Shown piece by piece: positions 48,419 to 60,493 of a stretch of 64,000 nucleotides of DNA. Numbering within the stretch: position 1 is the first letter of the stretch; each line of letters begins with the position of its first letter. Source of the stretch: Pseudomonas sp. GTDB lineage: Bacteria > Pseudomonadota > Gammaproteobacteria > Pseudomonadales > Pseudomonadaceae. The translations under genes and the position numbers were made by a program. The notes below the pieces were generated by a model. The model did no database searches and had not been told where the DNA came from. It saw only the letters and a list, made by a program, of their open reading frames with translations. The DNA lies in the NCBI RefSeq assembly GCF_017744435.1, contig NZ_JAGIBG010000019.1, positions 1 through 64,000 on the forward strand, given 5' to 3'.

Positions 48419-49876
48419 ATGAGTGAAGAGATCCTGATCAACATCACCCCGATGGAATCGCGTGTGGCGGTGGTGGAAAACGGGGTGCTGCAGGAAGTGC
48501 ATGTCGAGCGCACCCAGCGCCGCGGCATCGTCGGCAATATCTACAAGGGCAAGGTGGTGCGGGTGCTGCCGGGCATGCAGGCGGCGTTCGTCGACATCGG
48601 CCTGGAGCGCGCGGCGTTCATCCATGCGTCGGAAATATCCCAGCGCGAAGGCTCGGCGGTGGAGAACATCACTGCGCTGGTGCACGAGGGCCAGGCCCTG
48701 GTGGTGCAGGTAACCAAGGATCCGATTGGCACCAAGGGCGCACGCCTGACCACGCAGCTGTCGATTCCCTCGCGTTACCTGGTGTACATGCCTCGCAGCA
48801 GCCATGTCGGCATTTCCCTGAAGATCGAAGACGAAGCCGAACGCGAACGCCTCAAGCAGGTGGTCAGCGACTGCATGGACAGCGAGAACATCAAGGACGC
48901 TGGTGGCTTCATCCTGCGTACCGCCGCCGAGGGCGCACGGGCCGAGGAAATCCTCCAGGACATCCGCTACCTGCGCCGCCTGTGGGAGCAGATCGGCAGC
49001 CAGATCAAGACCTGCGGCGCGCCCACGGTCATTTACGAAGACCTCGGCCTGGCCCTCCGTACGCTGCGCGACCTGGTCAACCCGAAAATCGAGAAGATCC
49101 GCATCGACTCGCGGGAAACCTTCCAGAAAACCACGCAGTTCGTCGCCGAACTGATGCCGGAAATCGCCGATCGCCTGGAGCATTACCCCGGCGAGCGGCC
49201 GATTTTCGACCTGTACGGGGTCGAAGACGAAATTCAGCGCGCCCTGGAGCGCAAGGTGCCGCTCAAGTCCGGTGGCTACCTGGTGGTCGACCCGGCCGAG
49301 GCGATGACCACCATCGACGTCAACACCGGTGCGTTCGTCGGCCACCGCAACCTCGAAGAAACCATCTTCAAGACCAACCTCGAAGCCGCCACGGCCATTG
49401 CCCGGCAGCTGCGCCTGCGCAACATCGGCGGGATCATCATCATCGACTTCATCGACATGGAAGACGAAGAGCACCAGCGCCAGGTGTTGCGCACCCTGGA
49501 AAAGCAGCTGGAGCGCGATCACGCCAAGACCAACATCATCGGCATCACCGAACTGGGCCTGGTGCAGATGACCCGCAAGCGTACCCGCGAGAGCCTCGAA
49601 CAGGTCCTGTGCGAACCCTGCGTCGCCTGCCAGGGCCGCGGCAAGCTGAAGACTCCCGAAACCATCTGTTACGAGATCTTCCGCGAAATTCTCCGCGAAG
49701 CCCGTGCCTACCAGGCTGAAGGTTATCGCGTACTGGCCAACCAGAAAGTGGTCGATCGCCTGTTGGACGAAGAGTCTGGCAACGTTGCCGAACTGGAAAC
49801 CTTCATTGGCCGAACCATTCGCTTTCAGGTCGAGTCGATGTATTCGCAGGAACAATATGATGTGGTGCTGCTCTGA
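48419..49876 (+). CDS. rng: Ribonuclease G
   Basis: This 485-residue endoribonuclease matures 16S rRNA 5' ends and decays some mRNAs. The S1 domain is at about 35-130 (GNIYKGKVVRVLPGMQAAFVD). The RNase E/G catalytic region has VVDPAEAMTTIDVNTGAFVG. The zinc-link cysteines appear as CEPCVACQG. The length matches RNase G, without the E-type C-terminal scaffold. Confidence 0.96.
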   Translation: MSEEILINITPMESRVAVVENGVLQEVHVERTQRRGIVGNIYKGKVVRVLPGMQAAFVDIGLERAAFIHASEISQREGSAVENITALVHEGQALVVQVTKDPIGTKGARLTTQLSIPSRYLVYMPRSSHVGISLKIEDEAERERLKQVVSDCMDSENIKDAGGFILRTAAEGARAEEILQDIRYLRRLWEQIGSQIKTCGAPTVIYEDLGLALRTLRDLVNPKIEKIRIDSRETFQKTTQFVAELMPEIADRLEHYPGERPIFDLYGVEDEIQRALERKVPLKSGGYLVVDPAEAMTTIDVNTGAFVGHRNLEETIFKTNLEAATAIARQLRLRNIGGIIIIDFIDMEDEEHQRQVLRTLEKQLERDHAKTNIIGITELGLVQMTRKRTRESLEQVLCEPCVACQGRGKLKTPETICYEIFREILREARAYQAEGYRVLANQKVVDRLLDEESGNVAELETFIGRTIRFQVESMYSQEQYDVVLL

Positions 49877-49964
49877 GGCTTTCTGATACCCGCCCTGGAT
49901 GCTACTGGCTGGCAAAATCGGCACGTCAGGCCATCATGGATAAACGACCTGGAGGGCCATGGCC

Positions 49965-52900
49965 ATGGGACGTCTGAACCGCGTTCTTGTCGCCTTGACC
50001 CGCTGGGGGCTGGGCATTTGCGCCCTGCTCGCGGTACTGGTGGCGTTGTATGTCAGCCTCGGTCGCGAGCTGGTGCCACTGGTGGCCGAATACCGTGCCG
50101 ACGTCGAAAGCAAGGCCGAACAGGCGCTGGGCCTGCCCGTGCATGTTGGGGCGCTGGAGGGGCATTGGAGTGGCCTGGCGCCTATCTTGCGGGTGCGTGA
50201 CCTGCAACTGGGTGAAGGGGCTTCGGCATTGCGTCTGGATGACGTCAAGGTGGTGCCCGACCTGTGGGCCAGCCTGACTTCCCGTGAAGTGCACCTGGCA
50301 CGCATCGAACTCGGTGGCCTGCAGCTGATTCTGCGTGAAGACGAGCAGGGGGCCTGGGCCCTCGAAGGGCTGCCGAAAAAGGACGATGCGCCGCTGGACC
50401 CTGCCGAGCTGTTGCAGCGCTTGCGCCAATTGGGCCGCATCGATGTGTTCGACAGCCAGGTCACCCTGCAGCCCTGGCAGCGTGACCCGTTGACCCTTAC
50501 CTATGTCAGCGTCGGCCTGCAGGCCGGTGTATCACGCCAGGCGCTCGACCTGCGGGCGACCTTGCCCGACGGCCAGCCGCTGGCGATCAATCTGCGCAGC
50601 CGGGCAAACGCCAAGGCCTGGCGCGAAGGCGAGGTCGAGGCCTACCTGAGCCTGCCGCAAAGCGACTGGGCGCGATGGTTGCCGCCTGGTTTGCTGGGCC
50701 AGTGGCGGGCTGAAGCGCTGAAGGCCGGTGGTGAGTTCTGGGTCGACTGGAGCAAGGGCCAGTTGCAGCAGGCGGTGGTCCGTCTCAACGCCCCGCAGTT
50801 GCGCGGTGCCTACGCCGAGCGCAAGGCCGTGGCCTTGGACAATCTCGCCGTGGCTGCCTGGTTCCAGCGCCGCGATCAGGGCTTCGATGTGGTGGTGGAT
50901 TCACTCGCGGCGAGCATCGGCAAGACGCGGTGGGAATCACACCTGCAAGTGAACCAGCGACTGGGCGATGACCCGGCGGACGAAACCTGGCAAGTGCAGG
51001 CCGACCGCCTTGACCTCACCCCCTTGACCCCCTTGATCAATGCCTTGGCTCCCTTGCCGGACAAGCTCATGACCGTGGTCGATGCGCTGAAAGTCACCGG
51101 GGCCCTGCGCAACGTTCGCCTGGAAGCACGGCCCAAGGCCGAGGGTGACCAGCGCCTGCAGTTCGCTGCAAATCTGGAGCGGGTCGGTTTCGATGCCTAT
51201 CATGGCGCACCGGCGGCCGGTAATGTCAGCGGCAGCATCAGCGGCGACCTCGGGCATGGCGAACTGCGCCTGGATACTGACGCATTCATGCTGCATCTGT
51301 ATCCGATCTTCGCCAAACCCTGGCAGTACCAGAAGGCCAATGCGCGCCTGACCTGGGCGCTCGACAAGCATGGATTCACCCTCATCGCACCCTATCTCAA
51401 GGTGCTGGGCGAGGAAGGCAAGATTGCCGGCGACTTCCTGATTCGTCTGCTGTTCGACGAAGGCGCCGAAAGCTACATGGACCTGCGCGTCGGCCTGACC
51501 GAAGGCGATGGCCGTTACACGGCCAAGTACCTGCCGGAAGTGCTGACCCCGGCCCTCGACGAATGGCTGCGCAGCGCCATCGTCAAAGGCAACGTCGACC
51601 AGGGCTACTTCCAGTTCCAGGGCTCGTTGAACCACGGTGCCACGCCGGAAGCTCGCAGCATCAGCCTGTTCTTCAAGGTCCACGACGCCGCACTGGACTT
51701 CCAGCCAGGCTGGCCGCAGGTGCAGCAGGTGGACGGCGATGTGCTGATCGAGGACAGCGGCGTGCGCATCAAGGCCAGCAAGGGCCTGCTGCTGGACACC
51801 AAGGTCAGCGACGTCAGCGTGAATATTCCCCATGTCGACAGCGGCCAGCACAGCCACCTGTACCTTGACGGTAATTTCGACGGCAGCCTCGGCGATGGCT
51901 TGAAGATTCTCAAGGAAGCGCCGATTGGCACTGGCGAGATCTTCGCCGGCTGGGAAGGCGAGGGCCCTCTCAAGGGCAAGGTCAAGCTCGATGTACCCCT
52001 GGCCCACGGCGAGCGGCCCAAAGTGCTGGTGGACTTCGCCACTGCCGACGCACGCCTGAAGGTGGCCCCACCCAGCCTGGACCTGACGCGTCTGAAGGGC
52101 GACTTCAGCTTCGACTTCGACAAGGGGCTGAGCGGCAAGAACATCAGCTTGCAAGTGTTCGGCAAGCCGGCCACTGCGCAGATCAGCGCCGAGGGCCAAC
52201 CCGGGCAGATGCAGACCCGCATCAACGCCAGTGGCCAGGCTTCGCTGAAGTCCCTGACCGACTGGCTGCAGTTCAAGCAGACCTTGCCCGCCTCCGGCGA
52301 TCTGCCGTACCAGTTGCAGGTCAATCTGGGCAGCCGTGATAACAGTTTGAATGTCAGTTCTTCGCTCAAGGGGCTGACCATCGACCTGCCGGCCCCCTTC
52401 GGCAAGGCGGCGGCGGATACTCGCGACACCCGTTTCAGCATGAACCTGCAAGGGCCTGAGCGGCGTTTTGATGTGGCTTACACCGACCTGGCCCGTTTCG
52501 CCTACGCCGCACCGGCCGACAAGCTGGGCCAGGGCCGCGGCGAATTGCTGCTTGGCGCCGGGCAGGCGCAACTGCCAGCGACCCAGGGGTTGCGGGTGCG
52601 GGGGCGCCTGGAAAGCCTGGACCTGGGCCCCTGGCAGGAGCAGGCCGCACGCTTTGCCGGTGACGACCCCGGTGGCAATGCCCGGCAGAACCTGCAGGGT
52701 GTCGACCTGAGCATCGGCCAGCTCAAAGCCTTCGGCATGAGCCTGAACCAGGCCGTGGTGCGCCTGAGCCGAGGCGCCGCCGCCTGGGACCTGCGCCTGG
52801 ACAGCAAGGAGGTCATCGGTAACGCGCGCGTGCCGGATGCCAAGGCTGCGCCGATGGTCGTGCGCCTGCAGACCCTGCGCCTGCCACCTGCCGACCCGGC

Positions 52901-53774
52901 TGAGACACAGTCGGAAGAAGGCCCTGACCCGCTGGCCTCGTTCGACCCGCGCAAGGTGCCGGCCCTGGACCTGAGCATCGACAAGCTGTACCGCGGCGAC
53001 GACCTGTTCGGCAATGCCGCACTGAAGTTGCGCCCGACTGCACGGGGTGTGGCGGCACAGGACATCGACCTGGATTTCAAAGGCCTGCATGTCGATGGCA
53101 GTGGCGGTTGGGAAGGCGAAACCGGCGCCACCAGCAGCTGGTACAAAGGCCGACTCGATGGCAAGAACCTCGCCGATGTGCTCAAGGCCTGGGGTTTCGC
53201 TCCGACCGTGACCAGCCGCGATTTCCGCCTGGATGTCGACGGCCGTTGGCCCGGTTCGCCGGCCTGGGTCGGCCTCAAGCGCTTCTCTGGCAGCATGGAT
53301 GCCGCCTTGCGCAGCGGTCAGTTCGTCGAAGTGGAAGGCGGCGCCCAGGCCCTGCGCGTGTTCGGCCTGCTCAACTTCAACTCGATTGGCCGGCGCCTGC
53401 GCCTGGACTTCTCCGACCTGTTCGACAAGGGCCTGGCTTACGACCGGGTCAAGGGCCTGCTGGTGGCCAGCAGCGGTGTCTACGTGACCCGCGAGCCGAT
53501 CACCGTGACCGGGCCGTCGAGCAACTTCGAACTCGATGGCACCCTGGACCTGGTGCGTGATCGGGTCGCTGCCAACCTGCAGGTGACCCTGCCGGTGACC
53601 AACAACCTGCCGCTGGCCGCGCTGATCGTCGGTGCGCCAGCGGTTGGTGGCGCGCTGTTCCTGGTCGATCGGCTGATCGGCGACCGGGTGTCGCGTTTCG
53701 CCAGCGTGCACTATCGCGTCGAAGGCCCGGTGAAAGAGCCTAAAATCACCTTTGTGAAACCGTTCGATAAATAA
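49965..53774 (+). CDS. yhdP: YhdP-type AsmA-like phospholipid transport protein
   Basis: This very large protein of about 1269 residues has an N-terminal helix (residues 12-32) and a long periplasmic AsmA-like repeat structure of beta-strands, including the DUF3971 part (about 350-650). In E. coli, YhdP bridges the inner and outer membranes with TamB and YdbH to move phospholipids. The C-terminal AsmA-like section has VEGGAQALRVFGLLNFNSI. Of two ATG codons (49959 and 49965), the second has GGAGGG eight bases upstream. It ends next to the nitrilase gene. Confidence 0.9.
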   Translation: MGRLNRVLVALTRWGLGICALLAVLVALYVSLGRELVPLVAEYRADVESKAEQALGLPVHVGALEGHWSGLAPILRVRDLQLGEGASALRLDDVKVVPDLWASLTSREVHLARIELGGLQLILREDEQGAWALEGLPKKDDAPLDPAELLQRLRQLGRIDVFDSQVTLQPWQRDPLTLTYVSVGLQAGVSRQALDLRATLPDGQPLAINLRSRANAKAWREGEVEAYLSLPQSDWARWLPPGLLGQWRAEALKAGGEFWVDWSKGQLQQAVVRLNAPQLRGAYAERKAVALDNLAVAAWFQRRDQGFDVVVDSLAASIGKTRWESHLQVNQRLGDDPADETWQVQADRLDLTPLTPLINALAPLPDKLMTVVDALKVTGALRNVRLEARPKAEGDQRLQFAANLERVGFDAYHGAPAAGNVSGSISGDLGHGELRLDTDAFMLHLYPIFAKPWQYQKANARLTWALDKHGFTLIAPYLKVLGEEGKIAGDFLIRLLFDEGAESYMDLRVGLTEGDGRYTAKYLPEVLTPALDEWLRSAIVKGNVDQGYFQFQGSLNHGATPEARSISLFFKVHDAALDFQPGWPQVQQVDGDVLIEDSGVRIKASKGLLLDTKVSDVSVNIPHVDSGQHSHLYLDGNFDGSLGDGLKILKEAPIGTGEIFAGWEGEGPLKGKVKLDVPLAHGERPKVLVDFATADARLKVAPPSLDLTRLKGDFSFDFDKGLSGKNISLQVFGKPATAQISAEGQPGQMQTRINASGQASLKSLTDWLQFKQTLPASGDLPYQLQVNLGSRDNSLNVSSSLKGLTIDLPAPFGKAAADTRDTRFSMNLQGPERRFDVAYTDLARFAYAAPADKLGQGRGELLLGAGQAQLPATQGLRVRGRLESLDLGPWQEQAARFAGDDPGGNARQNLQGVDLSIGQLKAFGMSLNQAVVRLSRGAAAWDLRLDSKEVIGNARVPDAKAAPMVVRLQTLRLPPADPAETQSEEGPDPLASFDPRKVPALDLSIDKLYRGDDLFGNAALKLRPTARGVAAQDIDLDFKGLHVDGSGGWEGETGATSSWYKGRLDGKNLADVLKAWGFAPTVTSRDFRLDVDGRWPGSPAWVGLKRFSGSMDAALRSGQFVEVEGGAQALRVFGLLNFNSIGRRLRLDFSDLFDKGLAYDRVKGLLVASSGVYVTREPITVTGPSSNFELDGTLDLVRDRVAANLQVTLPVTNNLPLAALIVGAPAVGGALFLVDRLIGDRVSRFASVHYRVEGPVKEPKITFVKPFDK

Positions 53775-53788
53775 TGTCGGGAGTGCCC

Positions 53789-54640
53789 ATGAAGGCAGCG
53801 GTCATCCAGATGGTCAGCCAGGACGATGTGCTGGCCAACCTGCAGCGTGCGGGCGCCCTGCTCGAACAGGCGGCCTTGGGCGGTGCGCGGCTGGCGGTGT
53901 TGCCGGAAAACTTCGCGGCAATGGGGCGCAAGGATGCCGCTGCCATCGGCCGCGCCGAAGCCATGGGCGAAGGTCCGATCCTGCCATGGTTGAAACGCAC
54001 CGCACGCGACCTCAGATTATGGATTGTTGCCGGTACCTTGCCGCTGCCGCCGCAAGGTCAGCCTGACGCCAAGGCCCATGCCTGCTCGCTGCTGATCGAC
54101 GAACAGGGCGAAGTGGTGGCGCGCTACGACAAGCTGCACCTGTTTGACGTGGATGTGGCCGATAACCGTGGCCGCTACCGCGAGTCCGATGACTATGCCC
54201 ATGGTGCCCGGGTGGTAGTGGCCGATACGCCGGTAGGGCGCCTGGGGCTGAGCGTATGTTACGACCTGCGCTTCCCCGAGCTGTACAGCGCCTTGCGCAG
54301 CGCAGGCGCGGAACTGATCACGGCACCGGCCGCTTTTACTGCGGTCACAGGAGCAGCGCATTGGGAAGTGCTGATCCGTGCCCGGGCCATCGAGACCCAG
54401 TGCTATGTGCTGGCGGCGGCCCAGGGCGGTATCCATCCAGGCCCGCGGGAAACCCACGGGCATGCGGCGATCGTCGACCCTTGGGGGCGGATCGTCGCAG
54501 AACAGGCGCACGGCGAAGCGGTATTGCTCGCCGAGCGCGACATTGATGAACAGGCGTCCATCCGGGCGCGCATGCCGGTCACCACGCACCGGCGCTTTTT
54601 CTCGCAGGACGCCTTGCGGCCTGCGCACACCTCGGAGTGA
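53789..54640 (+). CDS. Nitrilase-superfamily carbon-nitrogen hydrolase (Nit-type amidase)
   Basis: This 283-residue enzyme has the catalytic triad E40 (LPEN), K115 (YDKLHLFD) and C157 ([11 protein letters not shown]). The sequence around the cysteine and GRYRESDDY fit the Nit1/YbeM group, which removes deaminated glutathione. That assignment is a family-level inference. The frame opens at 53774, overlapping the yhdP stop, but ATG 53789 has GGGAG five bases upstream. Confidence 0.88.
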   Translation: MKAAVIQMVSQDDVLANLQRAGALLEQAALGGARLAVLPENFAAMGRKDAAAIGRAEAMGEGPILPWLKRTARDLRLWIVAGTLPLPPQGQPDAKAHACSLLIDEQGEVVARYDKLHLFDVDVADNRGRYRESDDYAHGARVVVADTPVGRLGLSVCYDLRFPELYSALRSAGAELITAPAAFTAVTGAAHWEVLIRARAIETQCYVLAAAQGGIHPGPRETHGHAAIVDPWGRIVAEQAHGEAVLLAERDIDEQASIRARMPVTTHRRFFSQDALRPAHTSE

Positions 54641-54642
54641 CT

Positions 54643-56082
54643 ATGAGCCAGATGTTATCCACCGTCAGCGAGCAGCTCCTGGCCCCGGGCGGACTCACCC
54701 TCGACAGCCTGCAGAGCGTGCTGGGCGAACTGGCCGGCCCCGGCATCGACGCCGCAGACCTGTATTTCCAGGGCCAGATCTCGGAAACCTGGGCGCTGGA
54801 GGACGGCATCGTCAAAGAAGGCAGCTTCAACCTTGACCAGGGTGTGGGTGTGCGTGCCCAGTCCGGCGAGAAGACGGGCTTCGCCTACAGCAATGCGATC
54901 AACCTCGAGGCGCTGACTTCGGCGGCCCGTGCTGCCCGCTCGATTTCCCGCGCCGGCCAGAACGGCACGGTGCAGGCGTTCCGCAGCCAGGACGTGAATG
55001 CGCTGTATGCGCCGGACAACCCGCTGGACGTGCTCAGCCGTGCCGAGAAGGTTGAACTGCTCAAGCGTGTCGACGCCGCCACCCGTGCCCTCGACCCGCG
55101 CATCCAGCAGGTCAGCGTGAGCATGGCCGGGGTCTGGGAGCGCATCCTGATCGCTGCCGCCGACGGTAGCCTGGCCGCCGATGTGCGCCCACTGGTACGT
55201 TTCAATGTCAGCGTCATCGTCGAGCAGAATGGCCGCCGCGAACGTGGCGGGCAGGGCGGTGGCGGGCGTACCGACTACCGCTTCTTCACTGAAGAGCGCG
55301 TCATGGGCTATGCCCGCGAAGCGCTGCGCCAGGCGCTGGTGAACCTCGAAGCGATCCCGGCCCCGGCCGGCACGTTGCCGGTGGTACTGGGTTCCGGCTG
55401 GTCGGGCGTGCTGCTGCACGAAGCAGTCGGCCATGGCCTGGAAGGCGACTTCAACCGCAAGGGCAGCTCGGCTTTCAGCGGGCGGATCGGCGAGAAGGTC
55501 GCTTCGGAACTGTGCACCATTGTCGACGACGGCACCCTGCAAGGTCGCCGCGGCTCGTTGAGCGTCGATGACGAAGGCACGCCGACCGAATGCACCACGC
55601 TGATCGAGAACGGCATCCTCAAGGGCTACATGCAGGACAAGCTCAATGCGCGCCTGATGGGCATGGCGGTTACCGGCAACGGTCGCCGCGAGTCTTATGC
55701 ACACCTGCCGATGCCGCGCATGACCAACACCTACATGCTGGCCGGCAAGAGCGATCCGCAGGAAATCATCGCTTCGGTGAAAAAGGGCATCTACTGCGCC
55801 AACCTCGGCGGCGGCCAAGTCGATATCACCAGCGGCAAGTTCGTGTTCTCGACCAGCGAAGCCTACCTGATCGAAGACGGCAAGATCACCGCACCAGTGA
55901 AGGGCGCGACCCTGATCGGCAACGGGCCGGAGGCCATGAGCCGGGTGTCGATGGTCGGTAACGACCTGGCGCTGGACAGTGGTGTGGGTACGTGCGGCAA
56001 GGATGGGCAATCGGTGCCGGTAGGCGTCGGGCAGCCGACCTTGAAGCTGGATGCGATTACCGTGGGCGGTACTGGCGCTTGA
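54643..56082 (+). CDS. tldD: Metalloprotease TldD
   Basis: This 479-residue subunit of the TldD/TldE (PmbA) zinc protease carries the active-site motif HEAVGH (H259, E260, H264). TldD/E degrades unfolded peptides and trims some peptide precursors such as microcin B17. ATG 54643 has GGAG five bases upstream; the overlapping GTG at 54637 is rejected. Its partner pmbA lies 670 bases on, beyond darP. Confidence 0.96.
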   Translation: MSQMLSTVSEQLLAPGGLTLDSLQSVLGELAGPGIDAADLYFQGQISETWALEDGIVKEGSFNLDQGVGVRAQSGEKTGFAYSNAINLEALTSAARAARSISRAGQNGTVQAFRSQDVNALYAPDNPLDVLSRAEKVELLKRVDAATRALDPRIQQVSVSMAGVWERILIAAADGSLAADVRPLVRFNVSVIVEQNGRRERGGQGGGGRTDYRFFTEERVMGYAREALRQALVNLEAIPAPAGTLPVVLGSGWSGVLLHEAVGHGLEGDFNRKGSSAFSGRIGEKVASELCTIVDDGTLQGRRGSLSVDDEGTPTECTTLIENGILKGYMQDKLNARLMGMAVTGNGRRESYAHLPMPRMTNTYMLAGKSDPQEIIASVKKGIYCANLGGGQVDITSGKFVFSTSEAYLIEDGKITAPVKGATLIGNGPEAMSRVSMVGNDLALDSGVGTCGKDGQSVPVGVGQPTLKLDAITVGGTGA

Positions 56083-56092
56083 TGAATGTCCG

Positions 56093-56111
56093 GGGGCTGC
56101 AAGGCAGCCCC
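56093..56111. terminator. Hairpin between convergent tldD and darP
   Basis: GGGGCTGC and GCAGCCCC (8-bp perfect stem, AAG loop). There is no T-run, but its place between convergent genes suggests a two-way terminator. Confidence 0.5.
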
Positions 56112-56123
56112 AGACGGCGGGAT

Positions 56124-56645
56124 TCAGCGCAGACCGCGCTGCATTTCGTCGAGATCGCGGATGTACTTGAACACCTTGCGCGCAGCGGCAGGCGGTTTGT
56201 TCCGCGCCTTTTCGTGCTGGGCATGACGGATCAGCGAGCGCAGTTGCTGGCGATCGGTCTCGGGGTATTCGTTGACGAAACGCTCGAGGTCCTCGTCGTT
56301 ACCGTCGATCAGGCGGTCGCGCCAGCGCTCCAGGTTGTGGAAGCGCTCGTTGTACTGGCGACTGGAGCTGTCGATCTGCTCGAGCACGGCGTGGATGGCA
56401 TCCAGGTCCTGGTCGCGCATCAGCTTGCCGACGAACGACATGTGGCGCTTACGGGCGCCATGGGCGGTGTGCTTGCTGGCATCGGCCAGGGCCTTGCGCA
56501 GCTCGTCAGTGAGCGGCAGGCGCGCCAGGGTGTCGGCCTTGACCGTGGTCAGGCGCTCGCCGAGTTCGACCAGCGCATGCAGCTCGCGCTTGATCTGGGT
56601 TTTGCTTTTTTCGCCGTCGAAGGCGTCGTCGTATGAATCAACCAT
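56124..56645 (-). CDS. darP: Ribosome maturation protein DarP (YjgA, DUF615)
   Basis: This 173-residue basic helical protein binds late 50S ribosomal particles. Family motifs include [20 protein letters not shown] and [15 protein letters not shown]. It sits on the opposite strand between tldD and pmbA, a placement also known from P. aeruginosa. Confidence 0.93.
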   Translation of the reverse strand: MVDSYDDAFDGEKSKTQIKRELHALVELGERLTTVKADTLARLPLTDELRKALADASKHTAHGARKRHMSFVGKLMRDQDLDAIHAVLEQIDSSSRQYNERFHNLERWRDRLIDGNDEDLERFVNEYPETDRQQLRSLIRHAQHEKARNKPPAAARKVFKYIRDLDEMQRGLR

Positions 56646-56754
56646 GGTGGCAGTCCGCTAGAAATCGCCGCCATGATAACCAGTCGGGGGCCGCTTGTCC
56701 GTGCCCGGTCGTAGAATGACCCTCGCCGAACGCAGAATTTGAGTGGAGAAAACC

Positions 56755-58101
56755 ATGAGTGCAGTCCAGAGCGTAGGCCCCAAGGACCTGCCAGCGTTGC
56801 AGGAGCAGGTCGAGGCGATCATTGCAGAAGCACGCAAGCAAGGCGCCAGTGCCTGCGAAGTGGCGGTATCGCTGGAGCAGGGCCTGTCCACCACGGTGCG
56901 CCAGCGCGAAGTCGAGACGGTCGAGTTCAACCGCGACCAGGGCTTTGGCATCACCCTCTATGTTGGCCAGCGCAAGGGTTCGGCCAGCACCTCGGCCAGT
57001 GGCCCGGATGCCATCCGCGAAACCGTGGCCGCCGCGTTGGCGATTGCCAAGCATACGTCCGAGGACGAATGCTCGGGCCTGGCTGACGCCGCGCTGATGG
57101 CCCGCGAGATCCCCGACCTCGACCTCTATCACGACTGGGATATCGAGCCGGAGAAGGCCATCGAGATGGCGCTGGCCTGCGAGGCGGCGGCATTCGATGC
57201 CGACAAGCGCATCCTCAATGCCGATGGCACCACCCTGAACACTCACCAGGGTTGCCGCGTGTACGGCAACAGCCACGGTTTCATCGGTGGTTACGCCTCG
57301 ACCCGGCACAGCCTGAGCTGCGTGATGATCGCCGAAGGCGAAGGCCAGATGCAGCGTGACTACTGGTATGACGTGAACCGCCAGGGTCATCTGCTGGCCG
57401 ACCCGCGCAGCATTGGCCAACGCGCTGCCCAGCGCGCCGCCAGCCGCCTCGGTGCGCGGCCGGTACCGACCTGCGAAGTCCCCGTGCTGTTCTCCGCCGA
57501 GCTGGCGGGTGGCCTGTTCGGCAGTTTCCTGTCGGCCATCTCGGGCGGCAACCTGTACCGCAAGTCTTCGTTCCTCGAGGGTACCATCGGTCAGCGCCTG
57601 TTCCCGTCCTGGCTGACCCTCGACGAGCGCCCACATATTCCGCGCGCGCTGGGCAGCGCTGCCTTCGACGGTGACGGGCTGGCGACCTACGCGAAGCCGT
57701 TCGTCGACAAAGGCGAGCTGGTGTCGTACCTGCTGGGTACCTACTCCGGGCGCAAACTGGGCTTGCCGAGCACTGCCAACGCCGGGGGCGTGCACAACCT
57801 GTATGTCACCCATGGCGTAGAAGACCAGGCGGCGTTGATCCGGCGCATGGGCCGTGGCCTGCTGGTGACCGAGCTGATGGGCCATGGCCTGAACATGGTG
57901 ACCGGTGACTATTCGCGCGGAGCGGCGGGCTTCTGGGTCGAGAATGGCGAGATCCAGCATGCAGTGCAGGAAGTGACCATTGCCGGCAATATGAAGGACA
58001 TGTTCCAACAGATTGTCGCGATTGGCAGTGATCTTGAAACGCGTAGCAATATCCACACAGGGTCGGTGCTGATCGAGCGGATGACGGTCGCTGGCAGCTG
58101 A
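56755..58101 (+). CDS. pmbA: Metalloprotease subunit PmbA (TldE)
   Basis: This 448-residue partner of TldD lacks the HExxxH motif, as TldE does. Motifs include VEFNRDQGFGITLYVGQRKGS, RPVPTCEVPVLFSAELAGGL and MGHGLNMVTGDYSRGAAGFW. ATG 56755 has GGAG six bases upstream; the frame from GTG 56743 is rejected. It ends at a strong terminator. Confidence 0.95.
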   Translation: MSAVQSVGPKDLPALQEQVEAIIAEARKQGASACEVAVSLEQGLSTTVRQREVETVEFNRDQGFGITLYVGQRKGSASTSASGPDAIRETVAAALAIAKHTSEDECSGLADAALMAREIPDLDLYHDWDIEPEKAIEMALACEAAAFDADKRILNADGTTLNTHQGCRVYGNSHGFIGGYASTRHSLSCVMIAEGEGQMQRDYWYDVNRQGHLLADPRSIGQRAAQRAASRLGARPVPTCEVPVLFSAELAGGLFGSFLSAISGGNLYRKSSFLEGTIGQRLFPSWLTLDERPHIPRALGSAAFDGDGLATYAKPFVDKGELVSYLLGTYSGRKLGLPSTANAGGVHNLYVTHGVEDQAALIRRMGRGLLVTELMGHGLNMVTGDYSRGAAGFWVENGEIQHAVQEVTIAGNMKDMFQQIVAIGSDLETRSNIHTGSVLIERMTVAGS

Positions 58102-58130
58102 CATTCGCCAGAAATGCACACTGATATTGA

Positions 58131-58156
58131 AACCCGGCCATCGCGCCGGGTTTTTT
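58131..58156 (+). terminator. Intrinsic terminator of pmbA
   Basis: AACCCGGC and GCCGGGTT (8-bp stem, six-base loop) are followed by a run of T. Confidence 0.88.
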
Positions 58157-58173
58157 CTTTCATCACCCTCTAC

Positions 58174-58202
58174 TTGAAGTGATTCTGTTTATCACTTAAT
58201 AA
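58174..58202 (+). promoter_or_regulatory. Sigma-70 promoter of the fagA operon
   Basis: TTGAAG, a 17-base spacer and TAATAA give an almost consensus promoter. The -10 overlaps the Fur box that follows, which would allow direct repression. Confidence 0.7.
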
Positions 58203-58216
58203 TGAATATCATTATC
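58198..58216. promoter_or_regulatory. Fur box of the fagA-fumC-sodA operon
   Basis: AATAATGAATATCATTATC matches the 19-bp Fur consensus at 16 positions. It covers the -10 and start region of the operon. P. aeruginosa carries the same iron-repressed arrangement. Confidence 0.88.
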
Positions 58217-58229
58217 CAGTAACCCGGCG

Positions 58230-58623
58230 ATGATGTTCATGAAACCCGTCCTCCGCGAACTGCCCTACCTGGAAAACTGGCGCTGGCTGAGTCGGCGCAT
58301 CCGCTGCGCGCTCGAGCCCGACGAACCGCGCCTGATCGAGCACTACCTGGCCGAAGGCCGTTACCTGGTGTGCTGCACCGAAACGTCGCCATGGACCGTG
58401 GCACTGACCTCCTTCCGCCTGCTGCTGGATACCGCCTGCGACCGCATGTTGCCGTGGCACTGGCGCTGCCAGTGCCTGGACCAGGCCTGGCGCCCACTGC
58501 TCGACCTGCGCAACCTCGACCGCCGAGAGCAGAACCAGCGCTGGCAGCCCTATGCCTTGCAGCTGGCCAACTGCCGGCTGCTGCCGTCGATTTCTCCCGA
58601 TGAACTGATGCAAGGATTTGAAG

Positions 58624-58631
<8 letters not shown>
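58230..58631 (+). CDS. fagA: FagA, iron-repressed protein of unknown function
   Basis: This protein of about 133 residues is rich in Trp, Leu, Arg and Cys (LVCCTETSPW, DTACDRMLPWHWRCQCLDQ) and lacks a signal peptide or known domain. It is the first gene of the Fur-controlled operon, as fagA is in P. aeruginosa. Its job is unknown. Three in-frame ATG codons occur at 58230, 58233 and 58239, none with a clear ribosome site. It overlaps fumC by eight bases. Confidence 0.85.
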
Positions 58632-60000
<1,369 letters not shown>

Positions 60001-60030
60001 CACGCCATAGCGCCCAGAGGAAACAACGTC

Positions 60031-60492
60031 ATGCAGCACTGGAAACGCACGACTGAAACGGCCAACCGCCTGTTCGAACAAGGCGAGCTGGTTGATGCCC
60101 GGGAGCACTACCTGCAAGCACTGGCCCTGGCCCAGGTGCTGTTCGAGCGCTGGCATGACGTCAATGAAGCGGTGGCGGCACTGGTCATCGCTCATCACAA
60201 CCTGGCCGACCTGCACCTGCGTCTGAACCAGCCGCACGAGAGCGCCGACTACCTGTGTGCCGCGCATCAGCGCTTGCTCCAGGCCAGCCAGGAAGCTCGC
60301 TTGCCGCGGGCGCTGCGTGATGCCGCGCTGCGCCACAGCGGGCGCACTTACACCGAACTGCTGAGTTTCATTGCCGAGTACGGCCAGTACCCGCGTACCG
60401 AGCGCCTGCTCAACCGCCACGGCGCCGAGACCAGCGAGCTCGCTGCCGCGCCGAACATGGCGCCCAGAACCCATGCCTACGGAATCCATTGA
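60031..60492 (+). CDS. TPR-like helical protein of unknown function in the fumC-sodA operon
   Basis: This 153-residue protein is mostly helical; its sequence ([34 protein letters not shown]) resembles tetratricopeptide units. No catalytic motif is visible. GAGGAAAC lies just upstream of ATG 60031. It takes the place of the unnamed gene between fumC and sodA in P. aeruginosa, so it is part of the iron response; its role is unknown. Confidence 0.8.
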   Translation: MQHWKRTTETANRLFEQGELVDAREHYLQALALAQVLFERWHDVNEAVAALVIAHHNLADLHLRLNQPHESADYLCAAHQRLLQASQEARLPRALRDAALRHSGRTYTELLSFIAEYGQYPRTERLLNRHGAETSELAAAPNMAPRTHAYGIH

Positions 60493-60493
60493 T

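Noticed and set aside
50937..53711. 924-residue minus-strand frame over yhdP
   Set aside because: Antisense of YhdP, with no recognisable domain and biased composition.
54643..58101. tldD and pmbA as part of a peptide-modification (microcin-type) system
   Set aside because: Both are core protease genes in this position in pseudomonads; I saw no precursor peptide or modifying enzyme nearby.
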